A DNA stretch of 64,000 nucleotides. Origin: Campylobacter coli. Lineage in GTDB: Bacteria > Campylobacterota > Campylobacteria > Campylobacterales > Campylobacteraceae. Positions 45,912 through 54,784 of the stretch are shown here, one piece after another. Below the pieces are notes generated by a model. It had not been told where the DNA came from. It made no database searches and saw nothing but the letters and a program-made list of their open reading frames with translations. A program made the translations under genes and the position numbers. Numbering within the stretch: position 1 is the stretch's first letter; each line of letters begins with the position of its first letter. The stretch is from assembly GCA_039516895.1 (NCBI GenBank), contig CP154437.1, positions 1,426,001 to 1,490,000 on the forward strand. The letters are read 5' to 3'.

Positions 45912-46998
45912 AACTATTTTTCTTAACTTGTCCTGCTAAACGACTTTTATTGTTGGTATTATAAACAAATCCGAGCACCTCTGCTACAGCTTTAAACATT
46001 TCCCTAGGGATAAGATCATTAATATCACAAGCCTTATAAAGCTCTCTTGCTAAAGGTGGATTTTCATAAACAACAACATTATTATCATAAGCAACCTGTT
46101 TTATACGAAGAGCCAAAAAATCTACCCCTTTAGCTACAACTCTAGGAGCTTGCTCTTTTGTTGTATCATAACGAATGGCTACGGCATAATGCGTCGGATT
46201 TGTAATAACCACATCCGCTCCTGCAACATCTTGAACCATACGGCGGCGCGCTGCTTCCATTTGCAAACGACGAATTCTTCCTTTTACTTGAGGATCCCCC
46301 TCCATTTGCTTATATTCATCTTTAATTTCTTGTTTGCTCATACGCAAACCTTTAAAATACTGAAAACGCACCAAAAAAATATCCAAAACAGCAATCACTA
46401 AAAACGCTATAATCACAATGGCCGCTAAAATAATAGCCCTATCCCTAAGCCAAATGAGCTGCCCGATGATATTATAACGCTCAACCAATGGCAATTCTTG
46501 CATAAATTTTAAAAGTACAATAAAAGCTATAGTAAATACCACTCCTACTTTAAGTACAATTTTAACACTCTCAACAAGCTTTTTTAAAGAAAATAAATTT
46601 TTCAAACCTTTCAGTGGATTGATCTTCCCTAAATTAGGCATTATAGGTTTAGTCGTAAAAATAAAACCAAACTGCATAACATTGCCTAAAATACCTGCAA
46701 TCATAATACTTAAAACTATAGGTGCTAGTAAAATCAAAACTTCAAAAATACTTTTAATCATGATAGCTTGGATAATACGCAAATCAAATTCAACACCTAT
46801 AAAACTTTGGTAATATCTATATAAATTAGTAATTCTTTCACCAATAAAACCCATCATAAAAAGTGTAATCACAAAACCAACTATCAAAGTAACAATAGCT
46901 GCTGCGTCTTGGGATTTAGGGACATTACCTTCTTTTCTTGCGTCTTCTATTTTCTTGGACGTGGGTTCTTCGGTTTTTTCTTGATCTTCACCTGCCAT
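45910..46998 (-). CDS. flhB: Flagellar type III export switch protein FlhB
   Basis: FlhB, 362 residues, is the substrate-specificity switch of the flagellar export gate. An N-terminal hydrophilic part (EKTEEPTSKKIEDARKEG) precedes four membrane helices, and the cytoplasmic domain contains the autocleavage site NPTH (Asn near residue 267) in ITNPTHYAVAIRYD. In Campylobacter, FlhB is also needed for sigma-54 flagellar gene expression. Monocistronic here, with its own promoter. Confidence 0.96.
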   Translation of the reverse strand: MAGEDQEKTEEPTSKKIEDARKEGNVPKSQDAAAIVTLIVGFVITLFMMGFIGERITNLYRYYQSFIGVEFDLRIIQAIMIKSIFEVLILLAPIVLSIMIAGILGNVMQFGFIFTTKPIMPNLGKINPLKGLKNLFSLKKLVESVKIVLKVGVVFTIAFIVLLKFMQELPLVERYNIIGQLIWLRDRAIILAAIVIIAFLVIAVLDIFLVRFQYFKGLRMSKQEIKDEYKQMEGDPQVKGRIRRLQMEAARRRMVQDVAGADVVITNPTHYAVAIRYDTTKEQAPRVVAKGVDFLALRIKQVAYDNNVVVYENPPLARELYKACDINDLIPREMFKAVAEVLGFVYNTNNKSRLAGQVKKNS

Positions 46999-47034
46999 AA
47001 TTAGCCTAAATTTAAGTCTGTAAAATTAGATAAA

Positions 47035-47040
47035 ATTATA
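47035..47040 (-). promoter_or_regulatory. flhB -10 box
   Basis: TATAAT on the minus strand after a T7 run, 37 bases before the flhB start. Confidence 0.55.
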
Positions 47041-47095
47041 TAAAAAAATAATGAATTTTAATTAAAATCAAAAGAAGAAATTTTAGTAAGAAGAA

Positions 47096-47116
47096 AAGCC
47101 CTTTTTATAAGGGCTT
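47096..47116 (-). terminator. ahpC terminator
   Basis: AAGCCCTT / AAGGGCTT form an 8-bp stem with a 5-base loop four bases past the ahpC stop, followed on the minus strand by a TTTTCTTCTT tract. Confidence 0.8.
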
Positions 47117-47120
47117 ATTA

Positions 47121-47717
47121 TTATAGTTTATCTTCGTTTTTGTCAAGATACTCAGCAACACCTTTAGGATCAGCTTTCATACCAGCATCACCTTTATTCC
47201 AACCTGCAGGGCAAACTTCGCCGTGTTCGTTAGTGAAAAGCATAGTATCTACCATTCTAATCATTTCATCAATATTTCTTCCAAGTGGTAAATCATTAAC
47301 TACAGCGTGGCGAACTGTTCCATCTGCATCAAGCAAGAAAGAACCACGAAGAGCAACTGCTTCTGCATAAAGTACATCAAAATTTCTAGCAATTTGTTTA
47401 GTTAAATCTGCAACAAGTGGGAATTTAACTTGACCAATACCACCTTGATTTACTGGAGTATTTTTCCAAGCAAAATGTGAAAATTCATTATCGCCTGAAA
47501 TTCCAATTACTTCAATACCACGATTTTTAAATTCTTGATATCTTTTATCAAAAGCAATTATTTCTGAAGGACAAACAAAAGTAAAATCTTTTGGGTAGAA
47601 AAATACTACTGCACCTTTTGGACCTATGTTTTTATAAAGATTAAAATCTTCAACTATTTCATTATTTCCTAATACTGCTGGAGCAGTAAAATCTAAAGCT
47701 TTTTTTGTAACTATCAT
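47121..47717 (-). CDS. ahpC: Alkyl hydroperoxide reductase AhpC (2-Cys peroxiredoxin)
   Basis: A 198-residue typical 2-Cys peroxiredoxin that reduces hydrogen peroxide and organic peroxides. The peroxidatic Cys49 lies in FTFVCPSE, the resolving Cys169 in GEVCPAGW. A GGIG motif is near 92. No ahpF is adjacent, so thioredoxin is the likely reductant. In C. jejuni the gene is repressed by PerR with iron. It is divergent from fdxA, with a 254-base spacer carrying both promoters. GGAGAA precedes the ATG. Confidence 0.96.
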   Translation of the reverse strand: MIVTKKALDFTAPAVLGNNEIVEDFNLYKNIGPKGAVVFFYPKDFTFVCPSEIIAFDKRYQEFKNRGIEVIGISGDNEFSHFAWKNTPVNQGGIGQVKFPLVADLTKQIARNFDVLYAEAVALRGSFLLDADGTVRHAVVNDLPLGRNIDEMIRMVDTMLFTNEHGEVCPAGWNKGDAGMKADPKGVAEYLDKNEDKL

Positions 47718-47753
47718 GTTTTCTCCTAATTAATAAATTTTATTGATGGCGAA

Positions 47754-47759
47754 ATTATA
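47754..47759 (-). promoter_or_regulatory. ahpC -10 box
   Basis: TATAAT on the minus strand, 36 bases before the ahpC start, in the shared ahpC-fdxA spacer. Confidence 0.5.
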
Positions 47760-47842
47760 TCGTTTAAATCCTTTAAAGATTTTTAAATGATAATAAATTT
47801 TTAAAAATATTTTTTACAAAATTTAATCAAATTAATAAAATA

Positions 47843-47888
47843 ATAATCAAAATCTAAAAATTATCAAATATATCTATTTTTTGATTAT
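47843..47888. repeat. Spaced inverted repeat in the ahpC-fdxA spacer
   Basis: ATAATCAAAA (47843-47852) and TTTTGATTAT (47879-47888) are perfect 10-bp arms 26 bases apart, upstream of the fdxA -10 element. They could be paired operator half-sites for an iron or peroxide regulator, or a chance result of the A/T content. Confidence 0.4.
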
Positions 47889-47918
47889 CAAGATTAGAGT
47901 TTTTTAAGAATACTTTGA

Positions 47919-47924
47919 TAAAAT
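47919..47924 (+). promoter_or_regulatory. Probable fdxA -10 box
   Basis: TAAAAT preceded by TTTGA, 48 bases before the chosen fdxA start. Confidence 0.4.
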
Positions 47925-47971
47925 GCTTAGTTGAAAAAGTAAATTTCATAGTTAATCAAAAAGGAGATAAA

Positions 47972-48256
47972 ATGGCTGTAAAAATTACAGATAGTTGTAT
48001 TGCTTGTGGTTCTTGTATCGATGAATGTCCAGTTAGTGCTATCGTTGATGATGCTAATAACCCAGAGGGTGAGGATAGATACTATGTTTATGCAAACAAA
48101 TGCGTTGAATGCGTAGGACACAATGATCAACCAGCCTGTGCAAGTGCATGTCCAACTGATGGCTGTATAGTATGGAGTGAAATTGCTTCAGGTCAACCAA
48201 GTCGCGACAATATCGGTAGCGATATGAGAGATGGAACTATTCCAGTTTTTGCATAA
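47972..48256 (+). CDS. fdxA: 2[4Fe-4S] ferredoxin FdxA (Alvin type)
   Basis: A 94-residue ferredoxin. The start at 47972 has a near-perfect ribosome-binding site (AAAGGAGATAAA), whereas an in-frame ATG at 47915 would add 19 residues without one. Cluster 1 is C-x2-C-x2-C-x3-C (CIACGSCIDECP) and cluster 2 the expanded C-x2-C-x8-C-x3-C (KCVECVGHNDQPACASACP) with a C-terminal tail. In C. jejuni it is iron-induced and helps aerotolerance. It lies divergent from ahpC and ends in a strong terminator. Confidence 0.93.
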   Translation: MAVKITDSCIACGSCIDECPVSAIVDDANNPEGEDRYYVYANKCVECVGHNDQPACASACPTDGCIVWSEIASGQPSRDNIGSDMRDGTIPVFA

Positions 48257-48265
48257 TTCTACAAA

Positions 48266-48305
48266 AGGCTAGTTAAAAAGCTAGCCTCTTTTTAACTTTT
48301 TTTAA
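48266..48305 (+). terminator. fdxA terminator
   Basis: AGGCTAG / CTAGCCT (48266-48287) forms a 7-bp stem with an 8-base loop, followed by CTTTTTAACTTTTTTT: a textbook intrinsic terminator. Confidence 0.85.
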
Positions 48306-48316
48306 ACAAATTCAAG

Positions 48317-48322
48317 TATAAT
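48317..48322 (+). promoter_or_regulatory. ndk operon -10 box
   Basis: TATAAT followed by TTTTAAG, 36 bases before the ndk ATG, directly after the fdxA terminator. Confidence 0.58.
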
Positions 48323-48357
48323 TTTAAGCTTTATAAAAACCAAGGAGTATAATCAAC

Positions 48358-48771
48358 ATGGAAAAAACCCTATCGATTATCAAACCTGATGCCGTAAAAA
48401 AAGGTGTTATAGGTAAAATTTTAGATCGTTTTGAAAGTAATGGACTAAGAATTGCTGCTATGAAAAAAGTTCAACTTAGCAAAGAGCAAGCTGAAGCTTT
48501 TTATGCTGTTCATAAAGAAAGACCTTTTTTTAAAGATTTAGTTGAATTTATGATCAGTGGTCCTGTTGTGGTTTCTGTTTTAGAAGGTGAAGGTGCCGTT
48601 CTTAAAAATAGAGATTTAATGGGAGCAACAAACCCAAAAGAAGCGCAACCTGGAACAATCAGAGCTGATTTTGCTGAAAGTATTGATGCAAATGCTGTTC
48701 ATGGAAGCGATAGTTTAGAAAATGCAAAAATTGAGATTGAATTTTTCTTTAAATCTAACGAAATTTGCTAA
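48358..48771 (+). CDS. ndk: Nucleoside diphosphate kinase
   Basis: Ndk, 137 residues, balances NTP and dNTP pools using a phospho-His intermediate. The catalytic His115 lies in [25 protein letters not shown] at the start and the [13 protein letters not shown] block are family hallmarks. CAAGGAG precedes the ATG. First gene of the ndk-DUF177-rpmF-plsX-fabH cluster; the next start overlaps its stop. Confidence 0.97.
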   Translation: MEKTLSIIKPDAVKKGVIGKILDRFESNGLRIAAMKKVQLSKEQAEAFYAVHKERPFFKDLVEFMISGPVVVSVLEGEGAVLKNRDLMGATNPKEAQPGTIRADFAESIDANAVHGSDSLENAKIEIEFFFKSNEIC

Positions 48772-49130
48772 TGAAAATAGCCTTTTCTAGGATTAACAAT
48801 ACCAACTATCCTTTTAAACTCAACCTTGAAAATGTTGTTTTTGAAGGAAATTTAGTAAAAGTAAATCCTAAACTTGTTAAAATAAATACCACAATGAAAG
48901 GTTTTGTTTATAGACCTTGTGATAGCTGTGGTGAAGAACTTGAACTTGAAATAAAAGAAGACTTAGATCTTTTTGCAAGTGATGGTATTTTTAAAGATAA
49001 TACAAATGAATTAAGCAATACTATTGAATTTTTTGATGGTCATATTGATTTAATAGAAGTTGCAGTGAGCGAACTTGAAGCTTATTTAAGTGATTATTTT
49101 TATTGCAATAATTGCAAAAATAAAAGCTAA
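48771..49130 (+). CDS. DUF177/YceD-family protein upstream of rpmF
   Basis: A 119-residue acidic protein of the DUF177 (YceD) family, which is nearly always encoded just before rpmF. A Cys pair in [14 protein letters not shown] and a second at the C-terminus (FYCNNCK) could bind zinc. YceD-type proteins are linked to 23S rRNA and large-subunit accumulation in other organisms. ATG 48771 overlaps the last base of the ndk stop; an in-frame TTG at 48765 is less likely. Confidence 0.8.
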   Translation: MKIAFSRINNTNYPFKLNLENVVFEGNLVKVNPKLVKINTTMKGFVYRPCDSCGEELELEIKEDLDLFASDGIFKDNTNELSNTIEFFDGHIDLIEVAVSELEAYLSDYFYCNNCKNKS

Positions 49131-49153
49131 CAAATTTTAAAAAAGGAGATAAA

Positions 49154-49300
49154 ATGGCAGTACCTAAGAGAAGAGTGAGTAAAACTCGCGCGGCAAAACG
49201 TAGAACTCACTATAAAGTAAGTCTTCCTATGCCTATAAAAGACAAAGATGGAAGCTATAAAATGCCTCATCGTGCAAATCCAAATACTAAGGAATACTAA
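49154..49300 (+). CDS. rpmF: Ribosomal protein bL32
   Basis: A 48-residue ribosomal protein, too short for many gene finders. It begins [20 protein letters not shown] and continues through a KMPHRANPN end, the bL32 pattern, though without the zinc Cys seen in some species (a Cys-less form). A very strong ribosome-binding site (AAAAGGAGATAAA) precedes it, the same context as at fdxA. It lies between DUF177 and plsX, as in many bacteria. Confidence 0.95.
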   Translation: MAVPKRRVSKTRAAKRRTHYKVSLPMPIKDKDGSYKMPHRANPNTKEY

Positions 49301-49305
49301 AATCA

Positions 49306-50292
49306 ATGATTAGCATTGCTATAGATGCAATGGGTGGAGATTTCGGAGAAAAACCCATTATAGAAGGTGTTATTGAGGCCTTAAAAGAAAAGCCTTTTAA
49401 CGCTATCTTAGTGGGAGATCCCCATATTTTAGAGCCTCTAATACCTAAAAATTTAAAACAATACATTCAATATGAAAACGCCAATGAAGTTTTCTCTATG
49501 AATGAAAATGCAACAGATGCCTTAAAAAGAAAAGAAACTACAATTTATAAAACCATCGAACTTGTTAGAAATGGAAAAGCAAAAGCTGCTGTTTCAGCAG
49601 GACATAGTGGTGCAAGTATGTCTTTAGCAACCTTAAGATTAGGCAGACTTAAAGGAATATTACGACCCGCGATTGCAACCTTAATGCCAAATACTGTAAG
49701 CAAAACTTTGTTTTTAGATGTAGGTGCAAATACGGATTGTAAAGCCGAAAATTTGTTTCAATTTGCCATAATGGGAGATGCTTACGCAAAAGAAATTATG
49801 AAAATTTCAAAACCTCGCCTAGCCTTATTATCCAATGGCGAAGAAGAATGCAAAGGCAATGAACTTACAAAAGAAGCCCATCAACTTATAAAACAAATTC
49901 CTAGTTTTATTGGAAATGCTGAAGGTAGAGATATCTTTAATGGTGAAGTTGATATCTTAGTTTGTGATGGATTTGATGGAAATGTAATCCTAAAAGCCTG
50001 CGAAGGTGTAGCTACAGCAATTATCCAAATTTTAAAAAATGAAATCAAGCAATCTTTGGTATCAAAAATAGGTGCTTTACTAATGAAACCTTCATTTAAA
50101 AGACTTAAAAAACACATTGATTGGCAAGAATATGGTGGTGCTCCTCTGCTTGGTATTAACGGCTGTGTTATTATAAGCCATGGGAAAAGCGATGCTAGAG
50201 CAATCAAAAATGCTATTTTTCAGGCTATTAACTTTAGCGAATCAAACATCAATCAAATAATAGAAAAGGAGCTTGAGAAATACAATGCCTAA
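49306..50292 (+). CDS. plsX: Phosphate acyltransferase PlsX
   Basis: PlsX, 328 residues, makes acyl-phosphate from acyl-ACP for PlsY. Motifs: [18 protein letters not shown] at the N-terminus, [11 protein letters not shown] near 97, [10 protein letters not shown] and [11 protein letters not shown]. It follows rpmF by five bases and fabH starts inside its end, giving coupled control of ribosomal protein, phospholipid and fatty-acid synthesis. Plus-strand plsY is elsewhere in the window (24913). Confidence 0.96.
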   Translation: MISIAIDAMGGDFGEKPIIEGVIEALKEKPFNAILVGDPHILEPLIPKNLKQYIQYENANEVFSMNENATDALKRKETTIYKTIELVRNGKAKAAVSAGHSGASMSLATLRLGRLKGILRPAIATLMPNTVSKTLFLDVGANTDCKAENLFQFAIMGDAYAKEIMKISKPRLALLSNGEEECKGNELTKEAHQLIKQIPSFIGNAEGRDIFNGEVDILVCDGFDGNVILKACEGVATAIIQILKNEIKQSLVSKIGALLMKPSFKRLKKHIDWQEYGGAPLLGINGCVIISHGKSDARAIKNAIFQAINFSESNINQIIEKELEKYNA

Positions 50293-51262
50293 AGCAAGTT
50301 TAAAAAGCATAGCTTCTTACGTACCTGAGCAAATTTTAAGCAATTATGATCTTGAAAAGATTATCGATACAACAGATGAGTGGATCACAAGACGTACAGG
50401 TATAAAAGAAAGACGTATTGCAAGCAAAGATGAAAACACAAGTGATTTAGGTACCAAAGCAGCTATAAAAGCTATAGAAAGAGCAAATTTAAAACCTCAA
50501 GATATTGATGCGATATTGGTAGCTACTTTAAGCCCTGATTATTTTACCATGCCCTCAACCGCTTGTAAAATTGCGGCAAATTTAGGACTCAATGGAATCA
50601 CTGCTTTTGATATTTCAGCAGCCTGCTCAGGCTTTATCTATCTTTTAGAACAAGCTAAAGCTCTTGTAGAAAGCGGATTGAAAAAAAATGTTTTAATTAT
50701 AGGAGCTGAAAAAGCTAGCTCTATCATGGATTATACTGATAGAAGTATTTGTATACTTTTTGGCGATGGTGCAGGAGCTGGAGTTGTAAGTCTTGATGAA
50801 AATAATCCTATAATCGATGTACATACAGCAAGTAATGGAAATTATGGTGATTTACTGATGACAGAACGCTCTCAAGAATCAAAAGATGCTTCAAGCTTAG
50901 CGATGAAAATGAAAGGTAATGAAGTTTTTAAAATAGCAGTGCAAACTTTAAGCAACGATGTCGTTGAAATTTTATCTAAAAATCAAATTTTACCCGAACA
51001 AATTGATCTTTTCATCCCACATCAAGCAAATTTGCGTATCATCAAAGCTGTGCAAGAGAGACTAAATTTAAGCGATGAAAAATGTATTGTAACTGTACAC
51101 AAGTATGGTAATACCTCGGCTGCTTCTATCCCTATGGCAATGAATGATGCCTATGAAGAAGGTCGTCTTAAAAAAGGAAATTTGATCTTGCTTGACGCTT
51201 TTGGTGGTGGTTTTACTTGGGGTTCTGCCTTGCTTAAATTTGGTGGTGAGAATTTCTCCTAA
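50285..51262 (+). CDS. fabH: 3-oxoacyl-ACP synthase III (FabH)
   Basis: FabH, 325 residues, starts fatty-acid synthesis by condensing acetyl-CoA with malonyl-ACP. The catalytic triad is visible: Cys114 in DISAACSGF, His in [10 protein letters not shown] and Asn in [10 protein letters not shown]. The C-terminal [10 protein letters not shown] is typical. ATG 50285 gives the usual MPKASLKSI start with AAGGAG upstream; a TTG at 50273 is in frame but too close to that site. It overlaps plsX by eight bases. Confidence 0.96.
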   Translation: MPKASLKSIASYVPEQILSNYDLEKIIDTTDEWITRRTGIKERRIASKDENTSDLGTKAAIKAIERANLKPQDIDAILVATLSPDYFTMPSTACKIAANLGLNGITAFDISAACSGFIYLLEQAKALVESGLKKNVLIIGAEKASSIMDYTDRSICILFGDGAGAGVVSLDENNPIIDVHTASNGNYGDLLMTERSQESKDASSLAMKMKGNEVFKIAVQTLSNDVVEILSKNQILPEQIDLFIPHQANLRIIKAVQERLNLSDEKCIVTVHKYGNTSAASIPMAMNDAYEEGRLKKGNLILLDAFGGGFTWGSALLKFGGENFS

Positions 51263-51268
51263 AGTCCT

Positions 51269-51298
51269 AAATTTACACTTCTAATATGGTGTAAATTT
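51269..51298 (+). terminator. Hairpin after fabH
   Basis: A perfect 10-bp stem (AAATTTACAC / GTGTAAATTT) with a 10-base loop starts six bases past the fabH stop. The T-tract after it is interrupted, so termination may be partial. Confidence 0.6.
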
Positions 51299-51340
51299 AT
51301 ACTATCTATTTAAATACTGAAAAACTTTATATATGTTAAT

Positions 51341-51384
51341 TTTCTGCCTGCTTTGAATGAAGTTCATACAAAGTGTGGCAGAAA
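51341..51384. terminator. Two-part stem-loop before the serC end
   Basis: TTTCTGCC / GGCAGAAA (8 bp) encloses CTTTG / CAAAG (5 bp) with small internal bulges. It is eight bases from the serC stop and probably ends serC transcription on the minus strand, and fabH read-through on the plus strand. Confidence 0.6.
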
Positions 51385-51392
51385 GTTTATTA

Positions 51393-52469
51393 TCAGTTGT
51401 ATTTTTTAGCAAATTCTTTCATAAATTCACACAAAGTTTTAACCTGATCTAAGCTAACAGCATTATAAATACTTGCGCGAATTCCTCCTAGAATTCTATG
51501 GCCTTTAAGTCCTAACATACCGGCTTCTTCAGCTTCTTTTACAAATATCGGTTCAAGTTCTGAATTTTTAGTGATATTAAAGCTTACATTCATCAAAGAT
51601 CTATCTTTTTTATCAGCATGCCCCTTATAAAATCCTTCACTTGAATCAATACACTCATAAAGCATTGCGGCTTTTTGAGAATTTTTAGCATCGATAGCAT
51701 CCAATCCACCTTGATCTAAAAGCCATTTCATTTCAAGATTAAACATATAAATTGCAAAAGTCGGAGGAGTGTTAAATAAAGATTGATTTTGTGAATGTAT
51801 GGAGTATTTTAACATACTTGGCAAGTTTTTATTTTGAGATCTTTCTAGCATATCTTTGCGTATAAAAAGACAGCTTATACCTGAAATTCCTGCATTCTTT
51901 TGCACTCCACCATAAAAAAGTGCAATATTTGAAAAATCAACTTTTCTTGAGAAAAAATCACTCGAAGCATCAACAATTAAAGGAGCTTTGGTTTTAGGAT
52001 AATTTTTAAATTGTGTGCCATAAATAGTATTGTTTGAACAAATATATGCATAATCAGCACTATCGCTAAACTCAACTTGAGGTATGTGATCAAACTTACT
52101 TTCTTCGCTACTAGCAACAACCTTGACATTTACTCCTAAAATTTGAGCTTCTTTTATAGCTTTTTGAGTCCAAACTCCTGTATTTGCATACTCACAAACC
52201 CCGCCTAAAGATAAATTCATAGGTATCATAGCAAATTGCAAACTTGCACCACCTTGTAAAAATAAAACCTCATAATCATCATTTAAACCATAAAGTTCTT
52301 TTGCTTTTTGCATTGCTCCAAAGTGCACTTCTTCAAATACCTTTGAACGGTGAGAAATTTCCATGATGGAATAGCCCTTACCCTGATAATCACAAAGCTC
52401 ATTTTTAGCATATTCTAAAAGCTCTAAAGGCAAAGTAGATGGACCTGCGCTAAAATTAATTTTTCTCAT
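51393..52469 (-). CDS. serC: Phosphoserine aminotransferase
   Basis: SerC, 358 residues, is a PLP enzyme of serine (and pyridoxal) synthesis, transferring an amino group to 3-phosphohydroxypyruvate. [11 protein letters not shown] at the start, [17 protein letters not shown] near 70, and the PLP Lys in [13 protein letters not shown] near 195 are the family marks, with [15 protein letters not shown] near the end. It lies nine bases after xseA and has a good ribosome-binding site (AAGGAAAA). Confidence 0.96.
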   Translation of the reverse strand: MRKINFSAGPSTLPLELLEYAKNELCDYQGKGYSIMEISHRSKVFEEVHFGAMQKAKELYGLNDDYEVLFLQGGASLQFAMIPMNLSLGGVCEYANTGVWTQKAIKEAQILGVNVKVVASSEESKFDHIPQVEFSDSADYAYICSNNTIYGTQFKNYPKTKAPLIVDASSDFFSRKVDFSNIALFYGGVQKNAGISGISCLFIRKDMLERSQNKNLPSMLKYSIHSQNQSLFNTPPTFAIYMFNLEMKWLLDQGGLDAIDAKNSQKAAMLYECIDSSEGFYKGHADKKDRSLMNVSFNITKNSELEPIFVKEAEEAGMLGLKGHRILGGIRASIYNAVSLDQVKTLCEFMKEFAKKYN

Positions 52470-52478
52470 TATTTTTCC

Positions 52479-53642
52479 TTATAGAATTTTTGCTTCTTTT
52501 TGTAAAGTTTGAGAACTCAAAGTGATGATATCTTCACTTTTTAGCTCTTCTAAATTTGCTATTTTACCATTTTTTTTAATAGAAATTAGATTTTTACTTT
52601 TTTTAAAAAAATTTTCATGCTGAAAAAAAGCATTTTGAAGCTTTTGTAGTTCTAATTCAGCTTTTTGAATTTTGCTTTCCATTATGATTTTTGCTTGTTT
52701 AAGCAAAAACGCAAGCTGTTTTTCTTTTGTTTCTATCATAGTTTCTAAAGATTTTGCTTTAAAAAATTTATGTAGATTGCTGAGTAAATTTTCACAATAT
52801 TCTAATTTACTTTCCCAAAGTTTTGTCAATTTTTCTTCCAAAAGATCAAGTCCTTGTTCCAAATCAAGTCTAGAATAAAGCAAGGTATCGATAGCAGCCG
52901 ATGGAGTGGGCGCTCTAAAATCAGCTACAAAATCACTGATCACATAATCAATCTCATGACCAATTGCTGAAATGATAGGTGTTTTAGCTTTAAAAATTTC
53001 CCTTGCCAAACCCTCGTCATTAAAACAAAAAAGATCCTCTCTGCTACCACCTCCTCTAGCGATAATGATAACATCTAATCCCACCTCATCAGCTTTTTTT
53101 AAAGCTTGAATCAAAGAATAAGCCGCACTACTTCCTTGTGTAAGCGCATTAAAAACATAAATTTTGGCTAGAAAATATTCTTTTTGATTGATAAGTTTTA
53201 ACATATCTTGCAAGGCCGCTGAAGTCTTTGAAGTGATGATTCCTATTTTTTTAGGAAATTGAGGCAAAGTTTTTTTATGTTCACTGTTAAACAAACCTTC
53301 TTTTTGCAAACGCTCTTTTAATGCTAGAAATTGAGCCTCTAAATCTCCCATTCCTGCTTTTTTCATACTGTTTGCAATAAATTGATAACGCCCACTTTCA
53401 GCATACAAACTCACACTTCCAACAAGCTCTAAGAAATCACCTATCTTAGGTTGAAAATCAACTTTTAAATTTGCGCCCTTAAACATAGCACAAGCTATAC
53501 TTGATTTTTCATCTTTTAGATCAAAATACCAATGTCCTGATCCATGCATAGTGATTTTTGAAAGCTCTCCACTTAAAACAATATCATTAAAATGTGTTTC
53601 CAATAAAGCCTTGGCTTTTAAATTTAATTCGCTTACTTTCAT
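52479..53642 (-). CDS. xseA: Exodeoxyribonuclease VII large subunit
   Basis: XseA, 387 residues, is the catalytic subunit of ExoVII, a single-strand exonuclease acting in repair. An N-terminal OB-fold (SGELSKITMHGSGHWYFDLKD split as in the family) is followed by the nuclease domain (PKKIGIITSKTSAALQDML, IIARGGGSREDLFCFNDE, SAIGHEIDYVISDFVADFRAPTPSAA, here given in parts) and a coiled-coil. The ATG at 53642 gives the usual MKVSELNL; an upstream in-frame start at 53678 adds an unlikely hydrophobic lead. No xseB was recognised nearby. Confidence 0.94.
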   Translation of the reverse strand: MKVSELNLKAKALLETHFNDIVLSGELSKITMHGSGHWYFDLKDEKSSIACAMFKGANLKVDFQPKIGDFLELVGSVSLYAESGRYQFIANSMKKAGMGDLEAQFLALKERLQKEGLFNSEHKKTLPQFPKKIGIITSKTSAALQDMLKLINQKEYFLAKIYVFNALTQGSSAAYSLIQALKKADEVGLDVIIIARGGGSREDLFCFNDEGLAREIFKAKTPIISAIGHEIDYVISDFVADFRAPTPSAAIDTLLYSRLDLEQGLDLLEEKLTKLWESKLEYCENLLSNLHKFFKAKSLETMIETKEKQLAFLLKQAKIIMESKIQKAELELQKLQNAFFQHENFFKKSKNLISIKKNGKIANLEELKSEDIITLSSQTLQKEAKIL

Positions 53643-53769
53643 GATTTTCCATATATAAAGTATTACAAAAAGTATCAATTTAACTATATTTTGTATAATA
53701 AAGTTACATTTTTTTAAGAATTTTAATCTTTATCTTATAAAAATAGTAAATTTTATAAAAAAGATTATA

Positions 53770-53775
53770 TATAAT
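53770..53775 (+). promoter_or_regulatory. tctCBA -10 box
   Basis: TATAAT within TATATATAATAC, 40 bases before the tctC ATG. The 172-base spacer to xseA is extremely A/T-rich; the xseA promoter must lie in it too (a TATAGT at 53683-53688 on the minus strand is a weak candidate). Confidence 0.5.
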
Positions 53776-53814
53776 ACTTATATATTTCAAACTTAAAAAT
53801 TAAAGGATTTTATC

Positions 53815-54780
53815 ATGAAATTAAAAATTTTTTGTTCTGTTTTGATTTTTGGTTTTTCGTTAACTTTTGCTAAAGAACCTAACCGTCCCGAGTGTATTGC
53901 CCCAGCTCAACCTGGAGGCGGTTTTGATCTAACATGTAAGCTAATTCAAGTAGGTATGCTTAAAGCTAACATTATTTCAACGCCTATGAGAGTTACCTAT
54001 ATGCCCGGAGGAGTAGGTGTTGTAGCTTATAACACTATGGTTAATAATAGATCTAAAGATGGTAATGTTGTTGTAGCTTTTTCAAGTGGGACATTACTGA
54101 ATATAGCCACAGGAAAACATGGAAAATATAATGAAAATAATGTCAAATGGCTTGCTTCAGCGGGTGTAGATTACGGAATGATAGCCGTCAAATCAGACTC
54201 TCCTTATAAAAATTTAGAAGATCTAATAAATGCCTTGCATAAAGACCCAAATTCTATTAGTATAGGTGCGGGAGGTTCAATAGGAGGACAAGACTGGATG
54301 CAAACAGCATTACTTGCAAAAACTATTAATGTCGATGTAAAAAAGATACGCTATGTGGCTTTTGAAGGAGGAGGAGATGCTTTAACTTCTCTTTTAGGAA
54401 ATCATATTGATGTGATTAGCGCAGGCATAGCTGAACTTGTACCTCAAATCGAAACAGGAACTATTAGAGTATTGGCTATCTTTTCCCCAAAGAGACTTCC
54501 GGGCACTTTAGCAAATATTCCAACTGCTAAAGAATTGGGTTATGAGGTAGAATGGCCAGTAATTAGAGCTTACTATATGGGAGCAAAAGTTTCAGACGAA
54601 GCTTATAATTGGTGGCTTGATGCATTTGATAAATTTCAACAAACCCAAGAATATAAAGATCAATTAAAACAAAGATCTCTATTTGAATTCAATAAAAAAG
54701 GTAAAGAGTTAGAAGATTTTGTCAAAAAACAAACTGATCAATACAGAATTTTAGCCAAAGAATTCGATCTTATAAAGTAA
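53815..54780 (+). CDS. tctC: Tripartite tricarboxylate transporter substrate-binding protein TctC
   Basis: A 321-residue periplasmic binding protein of the TTT (TctABC) family. The signal peptide (KIFCSVLIFGFSLTFA) is cut near residue 19. The mature start RPECIAPAQPGGGFDLTCKL closely resembles the Salmonella citrate-binding TctC I remember, including the PGGGFD loop that binds carboxylates; VTYMPGGVGVVAYN and SIGAGGSIGGQD follow. It is first in tctC-tctB-tctA. AAAGGAT precedes the ATG. Citrate or a related tricarboxylate is a reasonable but unproved substrate. Confidence 0.9.
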   Translation: MKLKIFCSVLIFGFSLTFAKEPNRPECIAPAQPGGGFDLTCKLIQVGMLKANIISTPMRVTYMPGGVGVVAYNTMVNNRSKDGNVVVAFSSGTLLNIATGKHGKYNENNVKWLASAGVDYGMIAVKSDSPYKNLEDLINALHKDPNSISIGAGGSIGGQDWMQTALLAKTINVDVKKIRYVAFEGGGDALTSLLGNHIDVISAGIAELVPQIETGTIRVLAIFSPKRLPGTLANIPTAKELGYEVEWPVIRAYYMGAKVSDEAYNWWLDAFDKFQQTQEYKDQLKQRSLFEFNKKGKELEDFVKKQTDQYRILAKEFDLIK

Positions 54781-54784
54781 AATC

